This document shows, piece by piece, positions 25,839 through 33,138 of a DNA stretch of 53,867 bases. The stretch's first letter is position 1. Every line of letters starts with the position of its first letter. The translations under genes and the position numbers were made by a program. Source of the DNA: Meiothermus hypogaeus (lineage in GTDB: Bacteria; Deinococcota; Deinococci; Deinococcales; Thermaceae); the NCBI RefSeq assembly GCF_003574035.1, contig NZ_QWKY01000018.1, forward strand, positions 1-53,867. The letters are read 5' to 3'. A model generated the notes under the pieces. The model was given only the letters and a program-made list of their open reading frames with translations, was not told the origin of the DNA and made no database searches.

Positions 25839-26279
25839 TCACTCCACCAGGGCGTCCTGGTCGTTGGACTTCAGGCTCAGGTACTGGAAGCTCAGGGTAA
25901 CGGTCAGTTCGTCGCCGTCTTCTTCGATGTTGTCGAAGCTGCGCTCGGTAAAGATGCAGTCCTGCAGTACGTCGGTCTTGGGGTTCCCATCCCCCTTGTC
26001 GTAGCTGACCACGATCTCGAAGGGGTCGATGTTGTACAGGCCCTTCTGCTGGATTTCGGAATCCTCCAGCATGCGGTCGTACTCCTCCCGCAGCAGCACG
26101 ACCTGCCCGTCCTTGCCGCTGTAGCGCTTCAGGCGGTATCCGCGCGGGCGCAGCCCCTTGCCGTACACCTTTTCGGCCCCTCGCTCGTCGCCGTAACTGA
26201 TGGACTTCACATCCACCAGGGTGCGGCCCTTCAGGTTGAGGGTGATGTGTTCCCAGTCGTAGTATCTGCCGTTAATCAT
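25839..26279 (-). CDS. tail tube protein, Mu gpM-like
   Basis: A 146-residue protein beginning MINGRYYDWEHITLNLKGRT, with DVKSISYGDERGAEKVYGKG and a beta-rich remainder. Length, sequence style and place directly after the sheath match the inner tube of contractile tails. It would polymerise as stacked hexamers inside the sheath. Confidence 0.82.
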   Translation of the reverse strand: MINGRYYDWEHITLNLKGRTLVDVKSISYGDERGAEKVYGKGLRPRGYRLKRYSGKDGQVVLLREEYDRMLEDSEIQQKGLYNIDPFEIVVSYDKGDGNPKTDVLQDCIFTERSFDNIEEDGDELTVTLSFQYLSLKSNDQDALVE

Positions 26280-26289
26280 GGATCACCTC

Positions 26290-27699
26290 CTAGGCCGCCA
26301 GAAAGGGGTTCTCGAAGCCGATGTCCAGGGTGATCTCCCGCAGATAGCCCAGCGGGACGATGCGCACCTGCACCCGCAGGGACGAGCTGGCCAGGATGTC
26401 CTGGCCGGGGGGAATGATGACCCGGCCCCGCACGATCTCGCCCTTGCTCTGCATGATGCGCAAGGGGGTATTGGCGCGGGCCACCAGGGTAGCCAGGGAG
26501 GCATTGAGATCGAGCGGATCCACCCCCTGCTGCACGAAATCGAGCAGGGCCTGGCGCACCTGGGTGGTGGCCTTGTTCATCACCCGCCGGTTGGGCACGA
26601 TCTTGTAGTCGCTGGTGGGGGCGGCGGCCATTCGGTCGTCCACCACGAACCAGCCGTCCCGGCCAATCAACTTATAGATGGTGGTGAAGCCAGCATTGTC
26701 CAGGGCCAGGGCGTGGGCGTTGTTGAAGCTGGTGGCCTTGCCGTACTGGCCCGTGGTGAAGGGCGCGGGCACCACCAGGCCCGCCAGGGGGCCCTGCTGC
26801 ACCCAGGAGGTTTTGATGTGCACGGGGTTGCGGCTGCTGCGGGCAGCGATCCGCGAGGCCAGACTCTGCACCTCGAGGCGACCGCTCAGGGTATCCACCA
26901 CCTCGCCCCAGGCGGCTACGATCTGCACATGCTTGGAGGCGAAGCTGGCCTTTTCCACCAGCCGGGCGTTGACCCAGGCATCTGCATCGCTGCCCGGAGG
27001 AACGGTTTCGGCCACGAAGTAGATGTAACGGAATTGGTTTTCCGCCTCCAGGGCCAGCGCATCCAGGGCCGCCCACATGGCGGCGTCGCTGGGCTGGGCC
27101 AGCTGGATGTACTCGTAGAGCAGGGCCGAGCCGAGCGCGGCCCGGATGGCGGTCTGGGCCGCCGATACGCTACACCTGGGCGCTGTCACCGCAAACTTGT
27201 AAACATCGCCCAGCACGTAGTTGCCCGCCGCGAAGTTGAGGGTCAGGCCGGTGCCGGGGATGACGTAGGTGGCCGCGGTGGCGATCTCCAGGCTGAGGCT
27301 GTCGCCCCCGTCCAGGCTGTACACGAACGCCGATGTGCCCAGTGCCCCGGCGCGGGTGATCCGCACCTGCAAATCGTAGGCATCCAGCGGGCTGCCCGTG
27401 ACGGTGACCGCAGGGCTGGCGGGGTTGCCCACGTCGGGGGTCACGGTGCCAGCCACATCCGCGCTGGCCCGCACCGCGTAGACCTGGCCCCCGCCATAGG
27501 CGAGCTGGTCGGCCACCGCCCGCGCCAACGGGCCCGTGCCCAGGGTGGAGGGCACCGCGCCCAGGTCGGAAAGGCCAATCACCTGGTTGAGGGGCCCTGC
27601 GCTGGAAACCCCCACCACCACCCGAGCCCCATCCCCGGACGGGGCCACTGCGCCCAGGCCGCCATCCTGAATAATCGGATAAACACCCGGCAGGCTCAT
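26290..27699 (-). CDS. contractile tail sheath protein, Mu gpL-like
   Basis: A 469-residue protein beginning MSLPGVYPIIQDGGLGAVAP. The N-terminal GVYP pattern, the central beta-rich insert (about residues 85-170) and the C-terminal domain with ASSSLRVQVRIVPLGYLREI and TLDIGFENP are typical of sheath subunits. The gene overlaps the preceding small gene by four bases. A long open frame on the opposite strand (26278-27837) is only a codon-bias shadow. Confidence 0.9.
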   Translation of the reverse strand: MSLPGVYPIIQDGGLGAVAPSGDGARVVVGVSSAGPLNQVIGLSDLGAVPSTLGTGPLARAVADQLAYGGGQVYAVRASADVAGTVTPDVGNPASPAVTVTGSPLDAYDLQVRITRAGALGTSAFVYSLDGGDSLSLEIATAATYVIPGTGLTLNFAAGNYVLGDVYKFAVTAPRCSVSAAQTAIRAALGSALLYEYIQLAQPSDAAMWAALDALALEAENQFRYIYFVAETVPPGSDADAWVNARLVEKASFASKHVQIVAAWGEVVDTLSGRLEVQSLASRIAARSSRNPVHIKTSWVQQGPLAGLVVPAPFTTGQYGKATSFNNAHALALDNAGFTTIYKLIGRDGWFVVDDRMAAAPTSDYKIVPNRRVMNKATTQVRQALLDFVQQGVDPLDLNASLATLVARANTPLRIMQSKGEIVRGRVIIPPGQDILASSSLRVQVRIVPLGYLREITLDIGFENPFLAA

Positions 27700-27896
27700 C
27701 TACTTCCTCCATCGGTGGGGCCTTTCAAAAAGCGCTCCACCGCCTTCAAAAACACCTCTTCTTTGACCCGAAACCCGATGGGCCAGCGCTCGCGCACCCG
27801 CACACCGGCCAGGGCCCAGGCCTCCACGCCGTGCTGAGCTGCCAGCTCCTCCACCGTGGGCAGCTCCAGCGGTTCTTTATCCTTCTCACTCGCCAC
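27696..27896 (-). CDS. small phage protein preceding the sheath gene
   Basis: A 66-residue protein with the core PTVEELAAQHGVEAWALAGV then RVRERWPIGFRVKEEVF. Similar small proteins with an EAWALAG..R..GW..G..V.E..F pattern often precede sheath genes in Mu-like phages; the role is unknown. I start it at GTG 27896 with GGAGG five bases upstream; the open frame continues to 28007 but there it is only a Ser/Arg-rich shadow of the gene before. Confidence 0.7.
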   Translation of the reverse strand: MASEKDKEPLELPTVEELAAQHGVEAWALAGVRVRERWPIGFRVKEEVFLKAVERFLKGPTDGGSR

Positions 27897-28398
27897 TTGC
27901 GCCTCCTTCAATTTCGCGCTCGATCTCGACCGTGATCGGGGTCCAGGCGTTGTCGCGGTAGATGCCGATTTCGACCGGGATCTCGAGCCAGATACCGTTC
28001 TGGGCAATGAGCACCCCCTCCTCGTCCTGGTAGCTGAAGCGGATGCGCTCCGCCGGAACCTTGAAGCGCACCCCCGCGCTGTCCACCAGGGTGTGATCGA
28101 ACAGCCAGGTCAGAAAGCCCTGGAGAATCTGGTTTAGCTCCGGCTCGTTGCGGGCGTACAGCTCACAGCGCATATTGGCCCCGCCCAGCCACAGCCAGCG
28201 GCGGGAGCGCACAGGGGTCTGCTCTACCGACAGCCGTTTGCCGGCCCGGTTTAGCTCGCCCTGCAGCGGGTAGAGCCAGGCCGACAGGTCTGTGGGATAC
28301 GCCTCCCCCCGATTTCGCTGTTCCTGACGGATATACCGCTCCGGCAGCCCGGTGGAGACCAGGCCGCGGGTCAGGTGCTGGCGAACCAGGCTAACCAC
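27886..28398 (-). CDS. head-tail junction or tail-terminator-like protein
   Basis: A 170-residue protein (MVSLVRQHLTRGLVSTGLPE...). It lies between the gpG-like and sheath genes, where Mu-like phages encode a tail terminator/completion protein. The acidic C-terminal part (VEIGIYRDNAWTPITVEIER) forms strands. The role is inferred from position. It overlaps both neighbours by a few bases. Confidence 0.6.
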   Translation of the reverse strand: MVSLVRQHLTRGLVSTGLPERYIRQEQRNRGEAYPTDLSAWLYPLQGELNRAGKRLSVEQTPVRSRRWLWLGGANMRCELYARNEPELNQILQGFLTWLFDHTLVDSAGVRFKVPAERIRFSYQDEEGVLIAQNGIWLEIPVEIGIYRDNAWTPITVEIEREIEGGASGE

Positions 28399-28873
28399 CC
28401 AGGGCCTCCTTCAGGATGCGCTCGATCTCGGCCTCATCTGCTTTCGAGATGCCCAGGTAGGGGCGGGCCGGAATGCGCACCCCGCGCCCGCGGCCCGCCA
28501 GACCGCCGAACTGGTGGATGGCGGCGTAGACCAGGTTGGTGCCGACGGCCACTTTGCTGCCGTCCCGCCTGGCAGAGATGGAGTTGCGCAGGCGGCCCGA
28601 TTGAATCAGGATTTTTCGCTTCTCCATTCGCTCCATTGCCTGCTTTCGCAGCCCACCAGACTTCTTGAAATCTTTTTTGCGCGGGGCCACGGTGGCCGCA
28701 GCCAGGGGCTCCCAGGGCCGCCCATCGGGGCCCTTCTGCTCGTTGAAGCGCTGGATGGTGGAGGAGACCAGGGCCTCCCCCACGCTGGCCGCCGCGCGAT
28801 CCAGCCGGGTAGCGGCCAGTTTGCGCAGCGCGCGGTTGAGCCGGGTTACATCCCCCACGATCCGCACGCCCAT
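28391..28873 (-). CDS. virion morphogenesis protein, Mu gpG-like (phage tail completion family)
   Basis: A 160-residue basic protein. The segment FNEQKGPDGRPWEPLAAATV followed by a lysine-rich part, LIQSGRLRNSISARRDGSKV and NLVYAAIHQFGG is the classic signature of the phage tail completion / gpG family. It helps attach or finish the tail. ATG 28873 overlaps the stop of the preceding gene by one base. Confidence 0.88.
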   Translation of the reverse strand: MGVRIVGDVTRLNRALRKLAATRLDRAAASVGEALVSSTIQRFNEQKGPDGRPWEPLAAATVAPRKKDFKKSGGLRKQAMERMEKRKILIQSGRLRNSISARRDGSKVAVGTNLVYAAIHQFGGLAGRGRGVRIPARPYLGISKADEAEIERILKEALGG

Positions 28874-29325
28874 CAGAAGTCCTCCAGTTTCTCGCGGGAA
28901 AATACCCGCCTGGCCGCGCGTATGCGGGGCAGTACCCCCTGGGGCACCGCAGGCCCGTCGGAGCCGCTGTTGCCGCTGAAGGTCAGGCTGGTTTTGCCCA
29001 GGGCCAGGTCGCGCAGCCAGCGCAGGGCGTCCTCGTAGTTCTGGCGGATGGTCTCGTCGGCGGTGCCAGGACGGATGCCCCGGCGGGAAAAGAGCTTGTA
29101 CTTGACCACGTCCATCGCTTTATCGCGCAGCACATCCGGGATTTCCGGCAGGGGCAGGGTGTAGCGCTGGGCCACGTAGGAGTTGACCTCGGCCACCGCC
29201 TTGCGGATGTCCTCCTGGATGCGGGCCTCTGCGGCGGGGGTGATGGCCTTCTCATTCTCGTCGTCCACGAGATAGATCAGCACATCCTCCGCCAGGTTGG
29301 CCCGTACATCCGCGATGGTGAACAT
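28873..29325 (-). CDS. DUF1320-like head-tail connector protein
   Basis: A 150-residue protein with the pattern DVRANLAEDVLIYLVDDENE, AEVNSYVAQRYTLPLPEIPD and DVVKYKLFSRRG, which is the DUF1320 (Mu gp36) signature. Such proteins are adaptor-like parts joining portal and tail. It follows the capsid gene after 15 bases. Confidence 0.88.
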   Translation of the reverse strand: MFTIADVRANLAEDVLIYLVDDENEKAITPAAEARIQEDIRKAVAEVNSYVAQRYTLPLPEIPDVLRDKAMDVVKYKLFSRRGIRPGTADETIRQNYEDALRWLRDLALGKTSLTFSGNSGSDGPAVPQGVLPRIRAARRVFSREKLEDF

Positions 29326-29340
29326 GGTCTAACCTCTTAA

Positions 29341-30246
29341 TTAAGCGCCGGTGCTGCCGTAGGCCAGCTGCCAGAAGGCGTACCCGGCGTTTTTGCGGTC
29401 GTCAAAGCCGTAGACGTACTCCTTGCGCTTGAAGACGTTTTCGTCGGTGGGGCGATCCAGCGCGGTGAATCGCGGCTCCTGCCGCACCTGCAGGATCAGG
29501 GGCTTGACCGCCCGGCTGGTCTCGAGCAGGAACCAGTAGGCCGAGGCGGTGCCCGACAGCTCGGGCACCACCAGCAACCTCGCCTTCTGGTAGTTGGGGT
29601 TTTCCCCGCCCCCTGAGAGGGTACGCAGCGCCACGATACTCTCGGCGGTGGCCCGCAGGTCGGGCCCCACCACCAGCAGCGGGGCCCGCTCGCCGGTGCC
29701 CATGAACAGGCGCATGGGCCGCCCGGCGGCGTTGGGAATCTTCTGCATCTGGGCCAGGGCGGCCTCGAAGTTGGCCGCGGTCAGGGGCACGTTGCCCCGG
29801 TTGCTGACGGTCTGCTTGCCCACCTTGTGGTCGGTGGCGAAGAAGGTCTTGCCGTCGTAGCAGGTCTGGGTGAAGCCGGCCTTGAGCACATCGAATACCA
29901 GCTGATCGCGGTGATAGGCCACCTCCTCGCCCAGCATGCGGAACATGGGGGTGTACACACCCAGGTTGTCGTCCTCGATGTCGTTTTGTTTGACCGCTAC
30001 GGTCAGCTCGAAGTCTCGGTTCTTGATGGTGTAGCTGGACTCGCTCAGGTTTTTGACGTCCCGTTCGTCCAGCCATTCCTTCATTCCTGGAACGTCCGCC
30101 AGCCAGCCATAGGTGTTGGCGCTGGTGTTGCTGGGCGCCTGCATGGCGATCTGGTTCCATTGCAGATCGACCTGGGCGAGGGCCTCATAGGCCAGCGCGC
30201 GGAAGCTGCGACGCAGGCTGGCAAGGTTGGCATCAGTGATGATCAC
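29341..30246 (-). CDS. major capsid protein, Mu gpT-like
   Basis: A 301-residue protein starting MIITDANLASLRRSFRALAY. Recognisable motifs of the gpT family are VPGMKEWLDERDVKNLSESS, YTIKNRDFELTVAVKQNDIE and DDNLGVYTPMFRMLGEEVAY. It forms the icosahedral shell. It lies directly after the decoration-protein gene, as expected in this phage group. Confidence 0.93.
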   Translation of the reverse strand: MIITDANLASLRRSFRALAYEALAQVDLQWNQIAMQAPSNTSANTYGWLADVPGMKEWLDERDVKNLSESSYTIKNRDFELTVAVKQNDIEDDNLGVYTPMFRMLGEEVAYHRDQLVFDVLKAGFTQTCYDGKTFFATDHKVGKQTVSNRGNVPLTAANFEAALAQMQKIPNAAGRPMRLFMGTGERAPLLVVGPDLRATAESIVALRTLSGGGENPNYQKARLLVVPELSGTASAYWFLLETSRAVKPLILQVRQEPRFTALDRPTDENVFKRKEYVYGFDDRKNAGYAFWQLAYGSTGA

Positions 30247-30258
30247 GCACTACCTCCA

Positions 30259-30663
30259 TTAGCGGGTATCCACCCAGACCCCATCGGGTTCAATATCCAC
30301 AACGCGGCCTGCCCGGGATTTGGTGTTGCTACCGTTGGTGCGGCAAACAGTCTGGTCGTCGGTGATGAAGCAATCGGCCCAGAGGTCGGCCTGGGTGATG
30401 GCGTCGGCAGAGTCGTTATCGAACTTAAACACGCCGCGACGCACCAGCACGCTGACCGCGCCGTTGGCCCCGCCCGTGTTGTCCGCGGTTTCCTCTGCGC
30501 GGCCTACTACCCGCAGGTTTAGGGCGGTGCGGCCAGGGGCGGCGTAGCCCGCATCCACCACGACCAGGGTGCCCTGGAAAATCTTGGTGTTAGCCTTTAC
30601 TGGGATCAGAAATAAATCCCCTTCACGCATGAAGGTGTCGCGCGGGGTGGTAGCAGCAGGCAT
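30259..30663 (-). CDS. capsid decoration/cement-like protein
   Basis: A 134-residue beta-rich protein (MPAATTPRDTFMREGDLFLI...). Its position between protease/scaffold and major capsid, and motifs such as VVVDAGYAAPGRTALNLRVV and GVFKFDNDSADAITQADLWA, resemble head decoration proteins of the DUF2190 type. It would bind the outside of the shell. It overlaps the protease stop by one base. Confidence 0.75.
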   Translation of the reverse strand: MPAATTPRDTFMREGDLFLIPVKANTKIFQGTLVVVDAGYAAPGRTALNLRVVGRAEETADNTGGANGAVSVLVRRGVFKFDNDSADAITQADLWADCFITDDQTVCRTNGSNTKSRAGRVVDIEPDGVWVDTR

Positions 30664-31184
30664 TACTCATCACCTCCGTATTTAAGTAGAGCTTCCTTAG
30701 AAACGCCCACCAGCTGCGCAACGGCCAGATCGTTGTCGCTCAGCGCGGCGCGCTCCTGCTTCTGGGCAGGCTGCAACTGCGGTAGCTGGGTGGGCACGCG
30801 GGGGGGCAGGGCTTCCAGGGCCATGCGGGTGGCCTCGAAGTCGCTGGCGGCCAGGCGCAGGAATAACTCACGCTGGTCGGGCAGGATGCGCCCGTCCTCC
30901 AGCGCGGCCTCCACCAGGGCCTGGATGCGCTGCTGCTCGCGTTGACGGGCCTCCTGCTCCAACTGTTGGCGCAGGCGGCTGACCTCGTCGAGCACCTGCT
31001 CGTTGGCGGCCAACCGGATGACCCGGGCCCGCAGCTCGGGGGTCACGGTGGCGTCGCTGAGGCCGAGCGATTGCACCAGTAGATCGCCCAGCTGGGCTCG
31101 GGCTTGCAGAGCCTCCAGCGCGGCGCGCACCTGCTCCTCCCCGGCATCCGGGGGGAGTCCTACCATCTGTCTTAACCAGTCCAT
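30663..31184 (-). CDS. nested scaffold protein, Mu gpZ-like, from internal start
   Basis: Inside the protease gene ATG 31184 (MDWLRQMVGLPPDAGEEQV...) is preceded by GGAGGAAAAA, the best ribosome site of the gene. Translation from here would give the 173-residue coiled-coil C-terminal part alone. Mu makes its scaffold gpZ from an internal start of gene I in the same manner. The nested product is inference from this precedent and the ribosome site. Confidence 0.65.
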   Translation of the reverse strand: MDWLRQMVGLPPDAGEEQVRAALEALQARAQLGDLLVQSLGLSDATVTPELRARVIRLAANEQVLDEVSRLRQQLEQEARQREQQRIQALVEAALEDGRILPDQRELFLRLAASDFEATRMALEALPPRVPTQLPQLQPAQKQERAALSDNDLAVAQLVGVSKEALLKYGGDE

Positions 31185-31646
31185 TTTTTCCTCCATACCG
31201 ATCCGGCGTTGCCACTGCGTGCCGGGGCGGTTTGTTAGTGCATGCGAGTGGTAGCCGACGACGTGCCCGTCCTCGGTGTGGAGCAGCACCGGGGAGATGA
31301 AGGCGAAGGCCCCCTTCATCACATCCGCCGCCCCTTCCGGGGTCCACTCAACCAGGCCATACACATAACCCTCTTCGACCACCACATCCTGAATAAAGCC
31401 AGCGGCTGGGGCTTTGTCCCGCTTGCCAGCCTCCACATCCAGCGTGGCGTGGTGCCAGTCGAGCACCCAGGGCCGGCCATTCTGGCGCAGCTGCTCCCGC
31501 ACTGCCGCCAGACTGGCCTCATCGAACACAAACCGGCGGCCATTGCCGAAAAACTCACCGAATGGATGCAGTGGAATCCGATTAGGGACGCCACCGTCCT
31601 GCAAGGATATCTGCGAAGTGACGCCGGAAGAGGTCAGGGTGTGCAA
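30663..31646 (-). CDS. head maturation protease with scaffold domain, Mu gpI-like
   Basis: A 327-residue protein. The N-terminal half (RIPLHPFGEFFGNGRRFVFD, WVLDWHHATLDVEAGKRDKA, MKGAFAFISPVLLHTEDGHV) is a Mu gpI-like serine protease. The C-terminal half is a charged coiled coil rich in Gln/Arg/Glu, typical of a scaffold. The start is TTG 31646 with GGGAGGT five bases upstream; it overlaps the preceding small gene. A nested start at 31184 probably yields the free scaffold. Confidence 0.85.
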   Translation of the reverse strand: MHTLTSSGVTSQISLQDGGVPNRIPLHPFGEFFGNGRRFVFDEASLAAVREQLRQNGRPWVLDWHHATLDVEAGKRDKAPAAGFIQDVVVEEGYVYGLVEWTPEGAADVMKGAFAFISPVLLHTEDGHVVGYHSHALTNRPGTQWQRRIGMEEKMDWLRQMVGLPPDAGEEQVRAALEALQARAQLGDLLVQSLGLSDATVTPELRARVIRLAANEQVLDEVSRLRQQLEQEARQREQQRIQALVEAALEDGRILPDQRELFLRLAASDFEATRMALEALPPRVPTQLPQLQPAQKQERAALSDNDLAVAQLVGVSKEALLKYGGDE

Positions 31647-31812
31647 ACTGAACCTCCCAGGGGAGCCGCTCGAACAACTCCAAAGGCAAACCCGTTTTCA
31701 ACCGCCAATAGCTGCGGTTTTCTAATCGTGCGGTCTGTGGCGAAAGCGGCCATGCGTCAGGATGCGGCTGGGGTGCTGGTCTGAGTGCCAGAGCTTTTAC
31801 GAAAGGTGCCAT
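31582..31812 (-). CDS. small phage protein of unknown function
   Basis: A 76-residue protein with an aromatic/basic C-terminal half (LENRSYWRLKTGLPLELFER, LPWEVQFAHPDLFRRHF). It overlaps the end of the holin-like gene by 56 bases and the start of the protease gene by 65 bases. The residue composition looks natural, but the two long overlaps lower confidence. Confidence 0.5.
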   Translation of the reverse strand: MAPFVKALALRPAPQPHPDAWPLSPQTARLENRSYWRLKTGLPLELFERLPWEVQFAHPDLFRRHFADILAGRWRP

Positions 31813-32047
31813 CGGCGTTGAACCGACTCACCACCCAGTCAATAAGGAATCCCAGGAGGGCATCGGGAATAAAGCCGGGCCAGTACCCCAGAATGCCCGT
31901 CACTACTTCCTTTACCCGAGCTATTGCAGCTTCCTTTTTCTGCGCCCCTGGCTGGCCGTCCATGATGTCTTCCACGACCAGCACCACCAGGCCCAGCGCG
32001 GCGTAGACGAGCTTGGCGACAGCCAGGATTGATGCGAATTTCAGCAC
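31757..32047 (-). CDS. holin-like small membrane protein
   Basis: A 96-residue protein with an N-terminal helix (LAVAKLVYAALGLVVLVVED), an amphipathic part containing GAQKKEAAIARVKEVVTGIL and a second hydrophobic stretch. This resembles LLH-type phage holins, whose middle part has a G..KK..A...V pattern. It is the first gene of the leftward late operon. I start it at GTG 32047 with AAAGGAGG upstream; the role in lysis is inferred. Confidence 0.6.
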   Translation of the reverse strand: MLKFASILAVAKLVYAALGLVVLVVEDIMDGQPGAQKKEAAIARVKEVVTGILGYWPGFIPDALLGFLIDWVVSRFNADGTFRKSSGTQTSTPAAS

Positions 32048-32065
32048 ACACTTCCTCCTTTGGGC

Positions 32066-32095
32066 CAAACAAAACCCCCGGAGCTTCCTCCGGGG
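32066..32095 (-). terminator. terminator hairpin in the leader of the leftward late operon
   Basis: On the minus strand CCCCGGAG, a GAAG loop and CTCCGGGG are followed by GTTTTGTTT. It ends repressor read-through, but it also lies just 16 bases downstream of the conserved leader start of the late promoter, so late transcripts must pass it. Confidence 0.8.
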
Positions 32096-32102
32096 AATGT
32101 CT

Positions 32103-32138
32103 GGCTAGGTTACCTCTAATATAGCATGTAGCGGTGGG
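32103..32138 (-). promoter_or_regulatory. late promoter of the leftward operon (family member)
   Basis: On the minus strand CCCACC (32133-32138) is followed by 9 bases, TATATT (32118-32123), AGAGGT and AACCTAGCC. The same order and spacing occur at three rightward promoters (41753, 44600, 51884). No -35 box matching TTGACA is present, so a phage activator or antiterminator is likely. Confidence 0.75.
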
Positions 32139-32146
32139 CCGCGCAG

Positions 32147-32851
32147 CTATTCCTCCACGCCATTCAGCGCCCCCTGCACCCAGACTACGCGCCCGATAAC
32201 CTCGTCCACGTCCTCAGCAGGAATAACCGGCGGGGCGGAGTTGGTGTAAAGGGGATTGAGCGACATTAGCCGCCTGCCAAACTTATCCTCCTTCAGAGCC
32301 TTGCACACAAAACTCCCATCCACAAGGCGGGCTACCACCACCTGGCCGCTGCAACCCTTATCGGCCATATTTACCACGATGATGTCGCCATCGCAGATGG
32401 GGCGCTTGCCTCCGCACATCGAGTCGCCCCTGACCTCATATGCCGCAAGCGGGCGCCCTTTGGCCACAGCGGCGGGAACGTAGACGCTCTTTAACGTGGG
32501 CTCGAACTGGCCGGGGCCTGCCCCGACGACGCCCACAACTGGGGCTTTCTTCATGTTTGGGGCAACCTGCGCCTGAGGTTTAGGTAAATCCAGCTCGGGG
32601 TATAACCGACTTAACAGCTCATCAACCGGACGATTGAGTGCAATGGAAAGCTTGATGATGGTATCTAAGCTGGGCTTGACCCACTCGCCTTGAGACGTTT
32701 GTCTACCCAAGACCAATGAGTACACCGTCGTTCGGCCAATCCCAAAGTGATCGGCAAACTGCTCGAGCTTTGTCCAACCTTTTTCCGCCATGACTTTGCG
32801 GATATCTTCGTTGAATGGACCTCTAAGGTCGTGCCGCTTGGTTCGTGCCAT
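32147..32851 (-). CDS. LexA/CI-type self-cleaving phage repressor
   Basis: A 234-residue protein with an N-terminal helix-turn-helix (FADHFGIGRTTVYSLVLGRQ, about residues 32-51) and a C-terminal S24 peptidase domain. The catalytic serine is S144 in RGDSM, the lysine is K184 in GSFVCKAL, and the cleavage site is likely A111-G112 in VVGVVGAGPG. Such repressors cut themselves when RecA is activated by DNA damage. It faces the Cro/Ner-like gene across a 39-base control region and keeps the phage silent. Confidence 0.9.
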   Translation of the reverse strand: MARTKRHDLRGPFNEDIRKVMAEKGWTKLEQFADHFGIGRTTVYSLVLGRQTSQGEWVKPSLDTIIKLSIALNRPVDELLSRLYPELDLPKPQAQVAPNMKKAPVVGVVGAGPGQFEPTLKSVYVPAAVAKGRPLAAYEVRGDSMCGGKRPICDGDIIVVNMADKGCSGQVVVARLVDGSFVCKALKEDKFGRRLMSLNPLYTNSAPPVIPAEDVDEVIGRVVWVQGALNGVEE

Positions 32852-32852
32852 G

Positions 32853-32888
32853 TTGACTTACACCCGTGAGCGAGTTTATGATACTCAC
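32853..32888. promoter_or_regulatory. divergent repressor/early promoter and operator
   Basis: On the plus strand TTGACT (32853-32858) is followed after 18 bases by TATGAT (about 32877-32882), the likely early promoter. An imperfect palindrome from GTGAG (32866-32870) to CTCAC (32884-32888) overlaps it. The half-site GTGAGTAT occurs again at 33127-33134 before the transposase gene. These are good candidate repressor/Cro sites. Confidence 0.6.
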
Positions 32889-32890
32889 CA

Positions 32891-33130
32891 ATGGGAGTAA
32901 AGAGCAAAAAACCAACCATCAGCAGTAAGCTGCGAGAGGCACTGATTGAGTCTGGGATTAATCAGGCTGAGCTGAGCCGTAGAACCGCGTTGACCACAGG
33001 GTATATTGCGATGCTGATCAATGGTAAGCGTGGCCAAAAGGTTTCGGCAGAAACCTTAATCCGGTTGGCTAAGGCTCTGGATAAGCCAATCAGTTATTTT
33101 TTGACCTCGGAAACTCACACAGGGGAGTGA
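32891..33130 (+). CDS. Cro/Ner-like helix-turn-helix protein
   Basis: A 79-residue XRE-family protein. The helix-turn-helix is INQAELSRRTALTTGYIAML (about residues 23-42), followed by NGKRGQKVSAETLIRLAKAL. In Mu the equivalent gene ner represses the repressor promoter and tunes early transcription. It is divergent from the repressor and directly precedes the transposase, with overlapping ends. Confidence 0.85.
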   Translation: MGVKSKKPTISSKLREALIESGINQAELSRRTALTTGYIAMLINGKRGQKVSAETLIRLAKALDKPISYFLTSETHTGE

Positions 33131-33138
33131 GTATAGCT

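Noticed and set aside
26278-27837. 519-codon open frame on the plus strand across the tail sheath gene
   Set aside because: It is an antisense shadow caused by high GC and codon bias. It has no ribosome site and low-complexity His/Gly composition, and the minus strand is a clear sheath gene.
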